Source: Bacteroidota bacterium (GTDB taxonomy: Bacteria > Bacteroidota > Bacteroidia > Chitinophagales > Chitinophagaceae). Taken from it: DNA of 6,669 nt. The notes beneath the pieces are model-generated. The model had not been told where the DNA came from, searched no databases, and saw nothing but the letters and a program-made list of their open reading frames with translations. The stretch covers positions 1 to 6,669 of the forward strand of contig CANHNT010000112.1 in the NCBI GenBank assembly GCA_947461985.1, given 5' to 3'. This document shows, piece by piece, positions 1 through 6,563 of the stretch. Made by a program: the position numbers and the translations under genes. The first letter of the stretch is position 1, and every line of letters begins with the position of its first letter.

Positions 1-38
1 AATCCTATAAGAATGAATATTTTTTTTTGATTTATCAT
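1..38 (-). CDS. Start of a leftward gene, probably exported protein (partial, continues off the left edge)
   Basis: Reading leftwards from the ATG at 38-36 gives MINQKKIFILIG with no stop before the window edge. A lysine pair followed by a run of isoleucine, phenylalanine and leucine is how many Bacteroidota signal peptides begin, so an exported protein is likely. The start is supported by context: the previous leftward gene ends at 227, a terminator lies at 157-189, and a TAnnTTTG-type box lies 39 bases upstream of this ATG. Only 12 codons are visible, so the product cannot be named and the call rests mainly on position. Confidence 0.5.
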   Translation of the reverse strand, partial: MINQKKIFILIG

Positions 39-77
39 GTATGAAAATTTAAAAGTAATTTTTTAATTATTAGATTA

Positions 78-85
78 CAAAAGTA
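78..85 (-). promoter_or_regulatory. Predicted -7 box (TACTTTTG) of the leftward gene at 1-38
   Basis: On the minus strand this reads TACTTTTG, a full match to the Bacteroidota -7 consensus TAnnTTTG. It lies 39 bases before the ATG at 38, giving a leader of about 30 nt. No TTG -33 element is visible at the usual distance; that place is taken by the inverted repeat at 84-115. The flanking sequence 68-90 matches 3280-3302, around the promoter of the other leftward operon, at 20 of 23 positions. Confidence 0.45.
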
Positions 86-115
86 GAATATTAAAAATGG
101 ATTTTTAATATTCTA
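84..115. repeat. Perfect inverted repeat, 14-bp arms, 4-base centre
   Basis: The left arm 84-97 (TAGAATATTAAAAA) is exactly complementary to the right arm 102-115 around the centre TGGA. The left arm begins inside the predicted -7 box of the leftward gene (78-85), so the repeat covers the -33 region of that promoter. It could be a protein-binding operator or a DNA or RNA hairpin. It is not a typical terminator: it has almost no G or C and has its own neighbouring terminator at 157-189. Confidence 0.7.
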
Positions 116-156
116 TTTAAAATTTCATTTTTAAATAAACATCGTTTAATATACAC

Positions 157-189
157 AAAAAGGCTACCTCTAAGTTGAGATAGCCTTTT
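157..189 (-). terminator. Rho-independent terminator of the leftward operon
   Basis: Arms 158-166 (AAAAGGCTA) and 181-189 (TAGCCTTTT) pair perfectly. An inner CTC/GAG extension (168-170 with 177-179) follows a C/A mismatch, and the loop is about 6 bases. Read leftwards, the hairpin is followed by a T tract (157-161 as A on the plus strand). It lies 38 bases past the stop codon of the 835-residue gene. Because A and T runs flank both sides it could also stop rightward transcripts. Confidence 0.85.
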
Positions 190-226
190 CTGAAATTTAG
201 ACAATATGATAAACAGAGTCAATAAT

Positions 227-2734
227 CTATTTATGCATTTTTTCGATTCTTTTTCTTTCTTCTTCTATTTTTTTATGTTCGTTATTCGCATCATTTTGTT
301 TTACCTTTTCAGAATAACCAATGCCTAATTTTTCAGACACCCCATAAGCAATAGGTTCGTAGTAATGGCCTACATTTTCACCTGTTTTAGCTTCTTCTAC
401 TACAATAGGATATTTTTTCGCAACTGCATCATGTCGAACACCAGCTACTTGCCAGCTTACTTCTACATTTGGTTGATTTGTTTGAATGACAAATTGGTTG
501 TTGCTCATTTTATTTTTTACAATTGCTTGAGCAAAAGTTCCAATAACAGTTAATTGATATTTAAAATTTTCATTTAAAGCATCAAAATAATCAGGCATAG
601 TAACCGTAGCAAAACCATTCGCATCAGTTGTAATATTTCCATTGTATAAATTCATCATATCATTACTTTCAATAGAACTATGGCGCAACACTTTATTTGC
701 TGGATCAAGAGGATGATCAATCGTAAAAGGTTTTGTACCACCAGTTAGTGTGGTTGCATACAATGTACCATTAAAATATCCTGCATATTGTAAAGCAGCA
801 GTACCAGAAACTGTAGAATAAATACCATAGGTATTCCAACTTGCATTGCCTCCTACTGCAGATGTATAAACACCATAAGAACGTGCAGTAGTAGATGTAC
901 TAGAATTATATGAACCATAAGAATAACTTGCAGTTGTATTAGAATTGGTATTATTACCTACATTATAAGAACCAAAATAATGACCTTCATTGTGAGAACC
1001 AATTGAATCACCCAAGGCAAATAATCCTTTAGAGTTTTGACCTGTTGCATTGCCATATAAGGCATAACTACCTCCAGAATAGCCATAAACAGCAGTTCCT
1101 GTATTAGAATAGCCATAAATTCCATTACCACTTGAAGAAGAACCATAAACACCAGTTGCTGTGCTTAAACCAATACCTTGAACACCATGATAATTACCTT
1201 CACCTCTTACTCCAATTCCCCATCCTGGATTTGTATTAGTCACTTTGCCATATACTCCTATATGGTCTTTACTCTCTGCACTTCCAGTAAATTCAGATCT
1301 TACGATTCCTTGAATGGCAGAACCTGCAGATGCATTTGAAGATTGAAACAAACCAGCGGTATCACTTGATACTACATGAAATGTATTCGTAGGAGTAGTT
1401 GTTCCAATTCCCACATGTCCATTACCTAAAATGGTCATTCGAAATTGATTATTTGTACCAAAGTAAATGAGACCATTACTCCAATTCCACAAATATCCAT
1501 TTAAGCCTGACAATCCCATTTCAAAACCATTAACACTAGAGGTTCCTGTTGTAGGATTGGTAATTTTATACGCATCGTAGCCCGAATTGGCTAAATTTAA
1601 GTGCATTGAACGAGCAGGAGTAATTGTACCTACTCCAACTTTTCCGCTACCTACATTCAACGTTCTCAAATTAGGATATGTAGAACCAGAACCCAATGAA
1701 AGCATGGTAGTTGCAGCCATAGTTGCATGTCCTGCACCAGTTCCAGCGGTAGCAATCCCAATTTTTATATTATTGGTTGCGTCTCCAATTTTCAAATCCC
1801 CTTGTTGCGTAGCTAAATCCCATGCTCCACCTAGCACCTCTAATCTTGCAGTAGGGCTTGTTGTTCCTATGCCCACAAGACCTGTATTGGGGGTTATTGT
1901 TAAACGAGGAGTGGTGTTGGTTGCTAAATGTAATTTCCCTACACTTGCACCTGATGTTCCAATATCAAAATCATCGTTTGATGTACCAGTTGGTGTTGGA
2001 TATGCTCCACCTGAACCTATATAGGAACCAAAATAGCCCCGATTTACACCCCCTTCTCTAAATAAACAATGAACACCTAAAGGGGATTCAAAGATCATGG
2101 GCTGAGTTCCTGTGGCACTTAAAACATGTACTCTAGCAGAAGCAAATGGTGAGGTGGTCCCGATTCCAATGGCTGTTCCATTATCATATATTAATGATTT
2201 ACCAATGGTATTTAAAGCTGTAAATTTAGTAACATAGTTAACATCACCTACAACGTGAGCTGCATTGCTTGATACTGTTCCTGTTCTTGTTTTATCATTT
2301 CGAGCAACTGTTTCTCTTGCCAATCCTGCTTTATCTGCATAAATTGCATAAGGCACAGAAAGCAATTGTGAAGTTCCCATATCTACATAATCAGCACCGC
2401 CTTTAGTATCTATGGCTACTTTAATGTATTTATTACCGGTTTCCCATTTAACCGTTTTCATTTCGCCTGTTATGGGGGCGCCATTTCCAATTTGTAACGT
2501 ATATAATCCGAACTCATTGGTAGTCACCAATTGAGTTTCTTCGTATTCAGATACGGTTGCGTCTTGAGTGGGCAATACTGAAATCTTTAAACTCATTTGT
2601 TGTTTGGAAATTGGATTTCCTTTAATGTCTCGGGCAATGCCTTGATAATTAAACTTTTGTGGCGCTTGTCCAAAACTTAATGTGCTGCTTAGCAAAAATG
2701 CTATTGCGAATAGTTGTTTGATTATTAATTTCAT
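227..2734 (-). CDS. Exported tail-fibre-like repeat protein (835 aa), probable surface fibre or adhesin
   Basis: Residues 1-22 are a signal peptide (lysines, hydrophobic core, TLSFG cleavage region). Residues 25-137 form the module common in Bacteroidota surface proteins, starting FNYQGIARD and ending near LLSVPYAIYADKA. Four head-repeat motifs follow: GIGTTSP at 190 and 288, GVGTITP at 367 and GIGTTTP at 442. Residues 493-655 are a Gly/Tyr-rich stalk; tyrosines 530, 540, 550 and 560 fall exactly ten residues apart in (V/I/L)YG units, then looser YG(S/V/I)Y units continue to about 655. Residues 668-803 form a conserved C-terminal domain (FTIDHPLDP, DMMNLYNGN, MPDYFDALN, SWQVAGVRHD) that I recall at the ends of long repeat proteins in several phyla. 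The tail (807-835) is highly charged. There is no visible S74 chaperone or T9SS sorting domain, so the export route is uncertain. It is second in an operon, 18 bp after the T9SS-domain gene. Function as a fibre is inferred from architecture. Confidence 0.85.
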   Translation of the reverse strand: MKLIIKQLFAIAFLLSSTLSFGQAPQKFNYQGIARDIKGNPISKQQMSLKISVLPTQDATVSEYEETQLVTTNEFGLYTLQIGNGAPITGEMKTVKWETGNKYIKVAIDTKGGADYVDMGTSQLLSVPYAIYADKAGLARETVARNDKTRTGTVSSNAAHVVGDVNYVTKFTALNTIGKSLIYDNGTAIGIGTTSPFASARVHVLSATGTQPMIFESPLGVHCLFREGGVNRGYFGSYIGSGGAYPTPTGTSNDDFDIGTSGASVGKLHLATNTTPRLTITPNTGLVGIGTTSPTARLEVLGGAWDLATQQGDLKIGDATNNIKIGIATAGTGAGHATMAATTMLSLGSGSTYPNLRTLNVGSGKVGVGTITPARSMHLNLANSGYDAYKITNPTTGTSSVNGFEMGLSGLNGYLWNWSNGLIYFGTNNQFRMTILGNGHVGIGTTTPTNTFHVVSSDTAGLFQSSNASAGSAIQGIVRSEFTGSAESKDHIGVYGKVTNTNPGWGIGVRGEGNYHGVQGIGLSTATGVYGSSSSGNGIYGYSNTGTAVYGYSGGSYALYGNATGQNSKGLFALGDSIGSHNEGHYFGSYNVGNNTNSNTTASYSYGSYNSSTSTTARSYGVYTSAVGGNASWNTYGIYSTVSGTAALQYAGYFNGTLYATTLTGGTKPFTIDHPLDPANKVLRHSSIESNDMMNLYNGNITTDANGFATVTMPDYFDALNENFKYQLTVIGTFAQAIVKNKMSNNQFVIQTNQPNVEVSWQVAGVRHDAVAKKYPIVVEEAKTGENVGHYYEPIAYGVSEKLGIGYSEKVKQNDANNEHKKIEEERKRIEKMHK

Positions 2735-2752
2735 AACTTAATTTTTAATTGA

Positions 2753-3247
2753 TTATTTAATTTTTTGGATTTTAAAGGACATTTTTTGTGTTTGGTTGTT
2801 AGGGCTAAATACGACTACATAATAATTGCCGGTTGAGTAAGGTGACAAGTCAATGGTTGATTTTTGAGTAGTACTTTTTGTTTCCAAAATCATTTTACCT
2901 ACTGCATCAAATAATTGAATCGTTGCATTTTCGGCATTTAATAATTCAACAAATAATAAATTTTCTGTTGGATTTGGATAGACTTTTAGAAAGTCAATTA
3001 AATCGCTTTTTAATATTTCATCATTCGTTTTTTTTGTAACATTACTTGGTTGCAAAATGCCTTGCGTGACAATCAAATTTGCGTTCACATCGGTCGTAAT
3101 CATGGTCATTTCTCCTATTGAATAATCATGTATAATGCCATTTATTTTAACCGTGTTACTGTTAACATTGACGGCACTTTGGGAAAATGATATTTTTGAA
3201 ATAAAAAATAGTCCCAGAAGTAATAAAAATTGCTTTTGTTTTTTCAT
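2753..3247 (-). CDS. Small secreted protein with T9SS type A C-terminal sorting domain (164 aa)
   Basis: Residues 1-23 are a signal peptide (MKKQKQ, a leucine-rich core, then SFSQS). Residues 25-67 (IHDYSIGEMTMITT to LIVTQGILQP) match the short 'SIGE...TQGxxQP' module that precedes sorting domains in many Bacteroidota proteins. Residues 85-164 are a T9SS type A domain: VYPNPTENLLFVEL at 89-102, LFDAVGKMI at 112-120, LSPYSTGNYYVVV at 134-146 and the basic terminal strand ending KIQKIK. In this family the domain directs passage through the outer membrane by the PorU/PorV machinery and is normally removed, which would leave only about 60 mature residues. It is the first gene of the operon with the 835-residue fibre. 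No catalytic domain is visible; a role as partner or anchor of the fibre is inference. Confidence 0.9.
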   Translation of the reverse strand: MKKQKQFLLLLGLFFISKISFSQSAVNVNSNTVKINGIIHDYSIGEMTMITTDVNANLIVTQGILQPSNVTKKTNDEILKSDLIDFLKVYPNPTENLLFVELLNAENATIQLFDAVGKMILETKSTTQKSTIDLSPYSTGNYYVVVFSPNNQTQKMSFKIQKIK

Positions 3248-3289
3248 AAATTTAAATTTAAAAGTTGAGGTTTATATAATATTATATCA

Positions 3290-3316
3290 CAAAAATAGAA
3301 TAAGTGAAAAAATCAA
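3290..3316 (-). promoter_or_regulatory. Promoter of the leftward T9SS/fibre operon
   Basis: On the minus strand, 3297-3290 reads TATTTTTG, a full TAnnTTTG match. A TTG at 3316-3314 lies 16 bases upstream, slightly closer than the usual 17-23. The -7 box is 42 bases before the ATG at 3247, so the leader would be about 35 nt. A 14-bp AT-only palindrome (3274-3287) covers the expected transcription start. Confidence 0.5.
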
Positions 3317-3393
3317 TCCTAAAAAACATACCTCTAAAATTTGAGTTATAAATGCAATTACGATACGCTATTTTTTTGCAACTAACAGTCAAA

Positions 3394-3411
3394 TAACACA
3401 TTAGCGTGTTA
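3394..3411. repeat. Inverted repeat in the divergent intergenic region, possible operator
   Basis: TAACAC (3394-3399) and GTGTTA (3406-3411) pair perfectly around the six bases ATTAGC. The repeat sits just upstream of the -7 box of the 501-residue gene, where a -33 element would be expected, and no TTG is seen there. This makes an activator or repressor site possible, but a 6-bp arm is short and may be chance. Confidence 0.35.
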
Positions 3412-3422
3412 ATAAATTTCTT

Positions 3423-3430
3423 TAAATTTG
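3423..3430 (+). promoter_or_regulatory. Predicted -7 box (TAAATTTG) of the 501-residue gene
   Basis: TAAATTTG is a full match to TAnnTTTG and lies 14 bases before the ATG at 3445, so the leader would be under 10 nt. No TTG -33 element is found 17-23 bases upstream; that region holds the inverted repeat 3394-3411. The A+T-rich background makes single-box matches easy, so this is tentative. Confidence 0.35.
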
Positions 3431-3444
3431 ATGGAAACTAATTT

Positions 3445-4950
3445 ATGGAAAATTTATACGAAACCATTTTCAAAATGGACAAAAGTGAACGACTTTTTTT
3501 CAGACGAGGTTATAAAAAAAAAGAATTGCCTCACTACATAGTAATTTATGATTTGATTATAAAAAGCAGAACAACAAATACAGAACTTTTAAACAAAAAA
3601 ATAAAAGCACTAAACCTAGGGAATGAAAACTATTTGAAACATCAATTGTTGGAAAATTTATTAACTTCAATTACCCAATGTAATGTGCACAATAATGAAC
3701 AAGTATTTATACTGAATGAAATATCTACGATAAAGACTTTGCGATTTAAAAAACAAATTAAACTAGCTCAAAAAAAATGGCAACAGCTTTTTATCTATTG
3801 TAAAAAACTAGAATTTCCTACATATATTGAAATACTTGTTCAAGAAAAATTAAAGCTTGATATTTATACCAATCAAAATTTTAATATTTATGAACATCGA
3901 AAACTATTAGACTTCTCAACTCAACATGCAAAGCATTATATTCAATTACTTCAGTTAAGAATAATATACCAAGATTTATTATTTATCAGAAAAAGTTCAG
4001 CTATTTTAACAAATGAAAATAAGGAGTTATTTAAAACAACGATTAATCATTTTAATTTATTAAAAGAAAAATCTGCGCCCAACAATGCAGAGTATTTTTT
4101 TATTTACAAAATGAGCGAAGCACTTATTTATTTTTTAAATGAAGATTTCAATAATTCAATTTTAATTTTATCTAATTGTTTAGATAAAATAACTAAGCCT
4201 CTGTGTTATTTAAAATACAACAATGAATTTCTACTCGATTTTATAAAATTATATGCTGACATTGTATTTATTATAGAAAAATTTGACCTCGTTGTTATTT
4301 TGATTTCTAAAATAAATAAAATAAAAATATCGGCTATTTTCTACCAAACACAATTTGATGTGTTAATTTTTTTAATAAAAAATAATTATTTTAGTGCATC
4401 TATGAAATACAAAGAGTTAGGGTTTTTATATTCAAAAAACAAAGCTAACTTCATTGTTTGGATTGATTCTTCAACTAAAGAAATGAAAACAGTATTATAT
4501 AGTTCTATTGCTGTTAGTTATTTTATTGTAGAACATTACCAAGATGCATTGTTTTATGCAAGAAATGTAATTGCCTCCTACAACCAATCTTTTAGACAAG
4601 AGTTAATTACTTTTTTTTATTTATTTGAAATTCTAATCACATTCGAATTAAATGACACTATTTTATTTGAAAGTAAAGTTCAAACTGCCAATGCACATTT
4701 TAAAAAAAATAAAGAACAAAAAGAACTTGGATTAGAAATTATATGCCGATTACACAAAGCATTTAATGCAACAACGATTTCAGATAAAATAAATAATCTA
4801 CAAATTTTATCTGCATTTTTAGAATCCAAAAAATTAAGTACTCAAATTTTTTTCACTTACTTTAATATTCCTTTGTGGATAGATGCTAAAATGCACAACA
4901 TGAAATACAGAGAATATAAAAAAATAAATTCATTTGGCATTCTAAATTAA
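3445..4950 (+). CDS. Helix-rich cytoplasmic protein of unknown function (501 aa), diverged TPR-like Bacteroidota family
   Basis: There is no signal peptide and no clear membrane segment. The N-terminus has MDKSERLFFRRG at 11-22, then a Lys-rich stretch, and NYLKHQLLENLLTSI at 62-76. This layout resembles an uncharacterised family of roughly 500-residue Bacteroidota proteins that begin with K-S-E-K-R-Y-F-K and continue with stacked helix pairs; the link is from memory. The remainder is almost entirely amphipathic helix, rich in Leu, Ile, Lys, Asn, Phe and Tyr. A tetratricopeptide-like helix pair can be seen near 353-381 (AVSYFIVEHYQDALFYARNV). No enzyme motif or DNA-binding domain is evident. 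The three 60-base lines I counted are 17-30% G+C, against 33-38% for two lines of mscL, so the gene is unusually A+T-rich. It is transcribed away from the fibre operon. A protein-protein scaffold is the broadest fair guess. Confidence 0.85.
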   Translation: MENLYETIFKMDKSERLFFRRGYKKKELPHYIVIYDLIIKSRTTNTELLNKKIKALNLGNENYLKHQLLENLLTSITQCNVHNNEQVFILNEISTIKTLRFKKQIKLAQKKWQQLFIYCKKLEFPTYIEILVQEKLKLDIYTNQNFNIYEHRKLLDFSTQHAKHYIQLLQLRIIYQDLLFIRKSSAILTNENKELFKTTINHFNLLKEKSAPNNAEYFFIYKMSEALIYFLNEDFNNSILILSNCLDKITKPLCYLKYNNEFLLDFIKLYADIVFIIEKFDLVVILISKINKIKISAIFYQTQFDVLIFLIKNNYFSASMKYKELGFLYSKNKANFIVWIDSSTKEMKTVLYSSIAVSYFIVEHYQDALFYARNVIASYNQSFRQELITFFYLFEILITFELNDTILFESKVQTANAHFKKNKEQKELGLEIICRLHKAFNATTISDKINNLQILSAFLESKKLSTQIFFTYFNIPLWIDAKMHNMKYREYKKINSFGILN

Positions 4951-4984
4951 AAACAAAATTTTCCTTATAAAAATAAAGGAATTG

Positions 4985-5015
4985 TTGTCACTGCATTAAA
5001 AAAACTTTATATTCG
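4985..5015 (+). promoter_or_regulatory. Promoter of mscL
   Basis: TTG at 4985-4987, 20 bases of spacer, then TATATTCG at 5008-5015 match the Bacteroidota promoter (TTG, 17-23 bases, TAnnTTTG) with one C for T in the -7 box. The ATG at 5041 follows after 25 bases, predicting a leader of about 18-20 nt. It is the best-formed promoter in the window and suggests mscL is transcribed independently of the 501-residue gene. Confidence 0.6.
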
Positions 5016-5040
5016 CAATTCACTAAAAAACTTATAAAAC

Positions 5041-5454
5041 ATGGGATTTGTATCCGAATTTAAAGAATTTGCAGTAAAGGGCAACGTAATGGACCTTGCA
5101 ATTGGAGTCATCATTGGCGGTGCTTTTGGAAAAATTATTACTTCTGTAATCGATGATTTAGTTATGCCAATCATTTCTGGTTTAATTGGTCAACCTGACT
5201 TTTCAAATATGTACTATGCATTTAAAGAAACTCCAGCAGGCACTGCATTAATTGACGCAAAAAAAATAGGACCTGTATTTGCTTATGGTAATTTTATTAC
5301 CGTAGCAATCAATTTCATTTTATTGGCTTTAGTTGTTTTCATGATGGTAAGAGCAATAAATAAAATGAAAAAAGAAGTTCCAGCAGAAGATGCAGCAGGA
5401 CCATCTTCTACAGATACTTTACTAATGGAAATTAGAGACAACTTGAAGAAATAA
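5041..5454 (+). CDS. mscL: Large-conductance mechanosensitive channel MscL
   Basis: MscL forms a homopentameric inner-membrane pore that opens under high membrane tension and releases solutes during hypo-osmotic shock. The 137 residues match the usual length (about 136 in E. coli). The amphipathic N-terminal helix (FVSEFKEFAVKGN, 3-15) leads into TM1 (about 16-45), which carries the family core DLAIGVIIGGAFGKI at 18-32, with Gly22 and Gly26 at the pore constriction. A periplasmic loop (about 46-80, including GQPDFSNMYYAF) precedes TM2 (about 84-104, ITVAINFILLALVVFMMV). A KMKKE boundary follows, then the cytoplasmic bundle helix with the conserved LLMEIRDNLKK end (127-137). All expected parts are intact. 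No Shine-Dalgarno sequence is present, as is normal in this phylum. It has its own promoter and ends at a strong terminator, so it is probably monocistronic. Confidence 0.97.
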   Translation: MGFVSEFKEFAVKGNVMDLAIGVIIGGAFGKIITSVIDDLVMPIISGLIGQPDFSNMYYAFKETPAGTALIDAKKIGPVFAYGNFITVAINFILLALVVFMMVRAINKMKKEVPAEDAAGPSSTDTLLMEIRDNLKK

Positions 5455-5476
5455 ACAATATGTTAAACATTCTATA

Positions 5477-5510
5477 AAAAAATGCCACCAATTATTTTGG
5501 TGGCATTTTT
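5477..5510 (+). terminator. Rho-independent terminator after mscL
   Basis: TGCCACCA (5483-5490) pairs with TGGTGGCA (5498-5505) around ATTATTT. The stem is extended by an A run on the left and T run on the right, with a five-base T tract before GCG. It lies 22 bases past the mscL stop. The A run on the left arm would let it work in the other direction too. It leaves only 26 bases before the next start codon, so the following gene must be read by leak-through or from a promoter I could not place. Confidence 0.9.
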
Positions 5511-5536
5511 GCGTTTCACAATAAATTATTCACAGA

Positions 5537-6478
5537 ATGAAAAAACTACTATTTGCATTATTATTGATTCCAGCTTGCACATTCGCTCAAGTTGATGCAA
5601 GAAAAGCAGCTGATGCAGCTCAAGAAAAAATGACCACTACAGGAGAAATGAAAGAAGGATGGACTAAAGGTGGTATACTTTCTATTAATTTAAACCACAC
5701 GAGTAATGACTCTTGGACAGGAGCTTCTCAAAAATACAATTTAGCGATCAATGGTTCATTAAACTATTTTGCTTATAAAAAATGGGATAAAAATTTATGG
5801 AAAAATGATGTGTTACTAGCTTATGGAGTTAATAGAAATGAAGCATCTTTTGATTTGTTTCAAAAAAATGACGATCGTCTAGTATTGTCATCCATGTTTG
5901 CTCGAAAAATTAAAAAGAATTTATATTATGCTGCTGCACTAGATATTAATACCCAAATCGCTCCAGGTTTCAATTATGACTCTATTACTAAACAAAATGC
6001 AGAAGGCAAACCAACTGCCTTCAAAAAAACATCTAATTTTTTATCTCCAGGAGCTATTCGTTTAGGTATTGGGGTTTTATATCAACCAAAAACAAACTTA
6101 TCTGTATACTTCTCTCCATTAACGATGAATATGTATACCAAGTTAGACAAAGATTTTTTAAACACTACGTTGAACGCAGTTGAAGCAGGAGAAAAAGTAA
6201 ATGTTGGATTTGGATCCTTATTGAAAGTAGATTATTTCAATACGATCAACAAAACATTTACCTACAAAACTCGTTTTGCCGCATTTACAGATTATTTGAA
6301 TCGTCCATTTGACAAAGTTGATTTAGATTGGACAAACTCATTGATGTTCAACGCTACTAAATATGTTGCGGTCAAATTTGATTTAAACTTCCGTTATTAT
6401 GAAGGTCAAAATCCATTAGCTCCTTACAAAATTCAAATTTTAGAAATGTTAGGTGTAGGTTTTGCATACAAATTCTAA
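5537..6478 (+). CDS. DUF3078 family outer-membrane beta-barrel protein (313 aa)
   Basis: Residues 1-18 are a signal peptide (MKKLLFALLL, then TFAQ). The segment IPAC at 11-14 resembles a lipobox, but proline before alanine is unusual and TFA/Q fits signal peptidase I better. The mature protein shows the order of motifs I associate with DUF3078: GWTKGG at 41-46, NLNHTSNDSWTGAS at 51-64, LAYG at 94-97, DDRLVLSSMFARK at 112-124, TQIAPGF at 139-145, NFLSPGAIRLGIGV at 167-180, YFSPLTM at 191-197 and DLDWTNSLMF at 262-271. Alternating hydrophobic strands and a final phenylalanine (YKF) are typical of outer-membrane barrels. The family occurs mainly in Bacteroidota and its role is unknown; a channel or envelope structural role is inference. 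The start is chosen because the signal peptide begins there; no in-frame codon upstream fits better. It is flanked by terminators on both sides and appears to be a single-gene unit. Confidence 0.88.
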   Translation: MKKLLFALLLIPACTFAQVDARKAADAAQEKMTTTGEMKEGWTKGGILSINLNHTSNDSWTGASQKYNLAINGSLNYFAYKKWDKNLWKNDVLLAYGVNRNEASFDLFQKNDDRLVLSSMFARKIKKNLYYAAALDINTQIAPGFNYDSITKQNAEGKPTAFKKTSNFLSPGAIRLGIGVLYQPKTNLSVYFSPLTMNMYTKLDKDFLNTTLNAVEAGEKVNVGFGSLLKVDYFNTINKTFTYKTRFAAFTDYLNRPFDKVDLDWTNSLMFNATKYVAVKFDLNFRYYEGQNPLAPYKIQILEMLGVGFAYKF

Positions 6479-6506
6479 CATCAATAGTATTAAAAAAACT
6501 CCTTAT

Positions 6507-6537
6507 AAAATCTCACTTTTGGGTGAGATTTTTTTTT
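6507..6537 (+). terminator. Rho-independent terminator after the DUF3078 gene
   Basis: AAAATCTCAC (6507-6516) pairs perfectly with GTGAGATTTT (6523-6532) around TTTTGG, followed by a T tract to 6537. It lies 28 bases past the stop codon at 6478. It separates the outer-membrane protein gene from the gene starting at 6588. Confidence 0.9.
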
Positions 6538-6563
6538 GTGTTCTAATTTTCAAATTCAACACT

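Noticed and set aside
365..553. A 62-codon plus-strand frame opposite the fibre C-terminus
   Set aside because: It is antisense to a conserved domain and has no promoter, and its composition looks random.
958..1152. A 64-codon minus-strand frame inside the fibre gene
   Set aside because: It is an out-of-frame reading of the repeat stalk; methionine- and leucine-rich sequence at a fixed period is a by-product of the repeats.
767..1258. Repeat stalk considered as a phage tail-fibre remnant
   Set aside because: No other phage genes are present, the protein has a signal peptide, and its neighbour is a T9SS cargo, so a cellular surface protein is the better reading.
1587..2061. Open frames on the plus strand inside the fibre gene, including one of 145 codons
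   Set aside because: They are antisense to the repeat region of a well-supported gene. The proline/valine-rich translation reflects the complement of Gly/Thr-rich codons and shows no signal peptide or domain.
3135..3344. A 69-codon plus-strand frame opposite the start of the T9SS gene
   Set aside because: It overlaps the signal peptide codons of the T9SS gene and its promoter on the other strand, with no supporting motif.
3431..3433. ATG at 3431 as an alternative start for the 501-residue gene
   Set aside because: It is in a different reading frame from the long open frame that starts at 3445.
4961..4981. Possible terminator TTCCTT/AAGGAA after the 501-residue gene
   Set aside because: It has only six paired bases, a 9-base A/T loop and no T tract afterwards. 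The gene has no convincing terminator that I can see.
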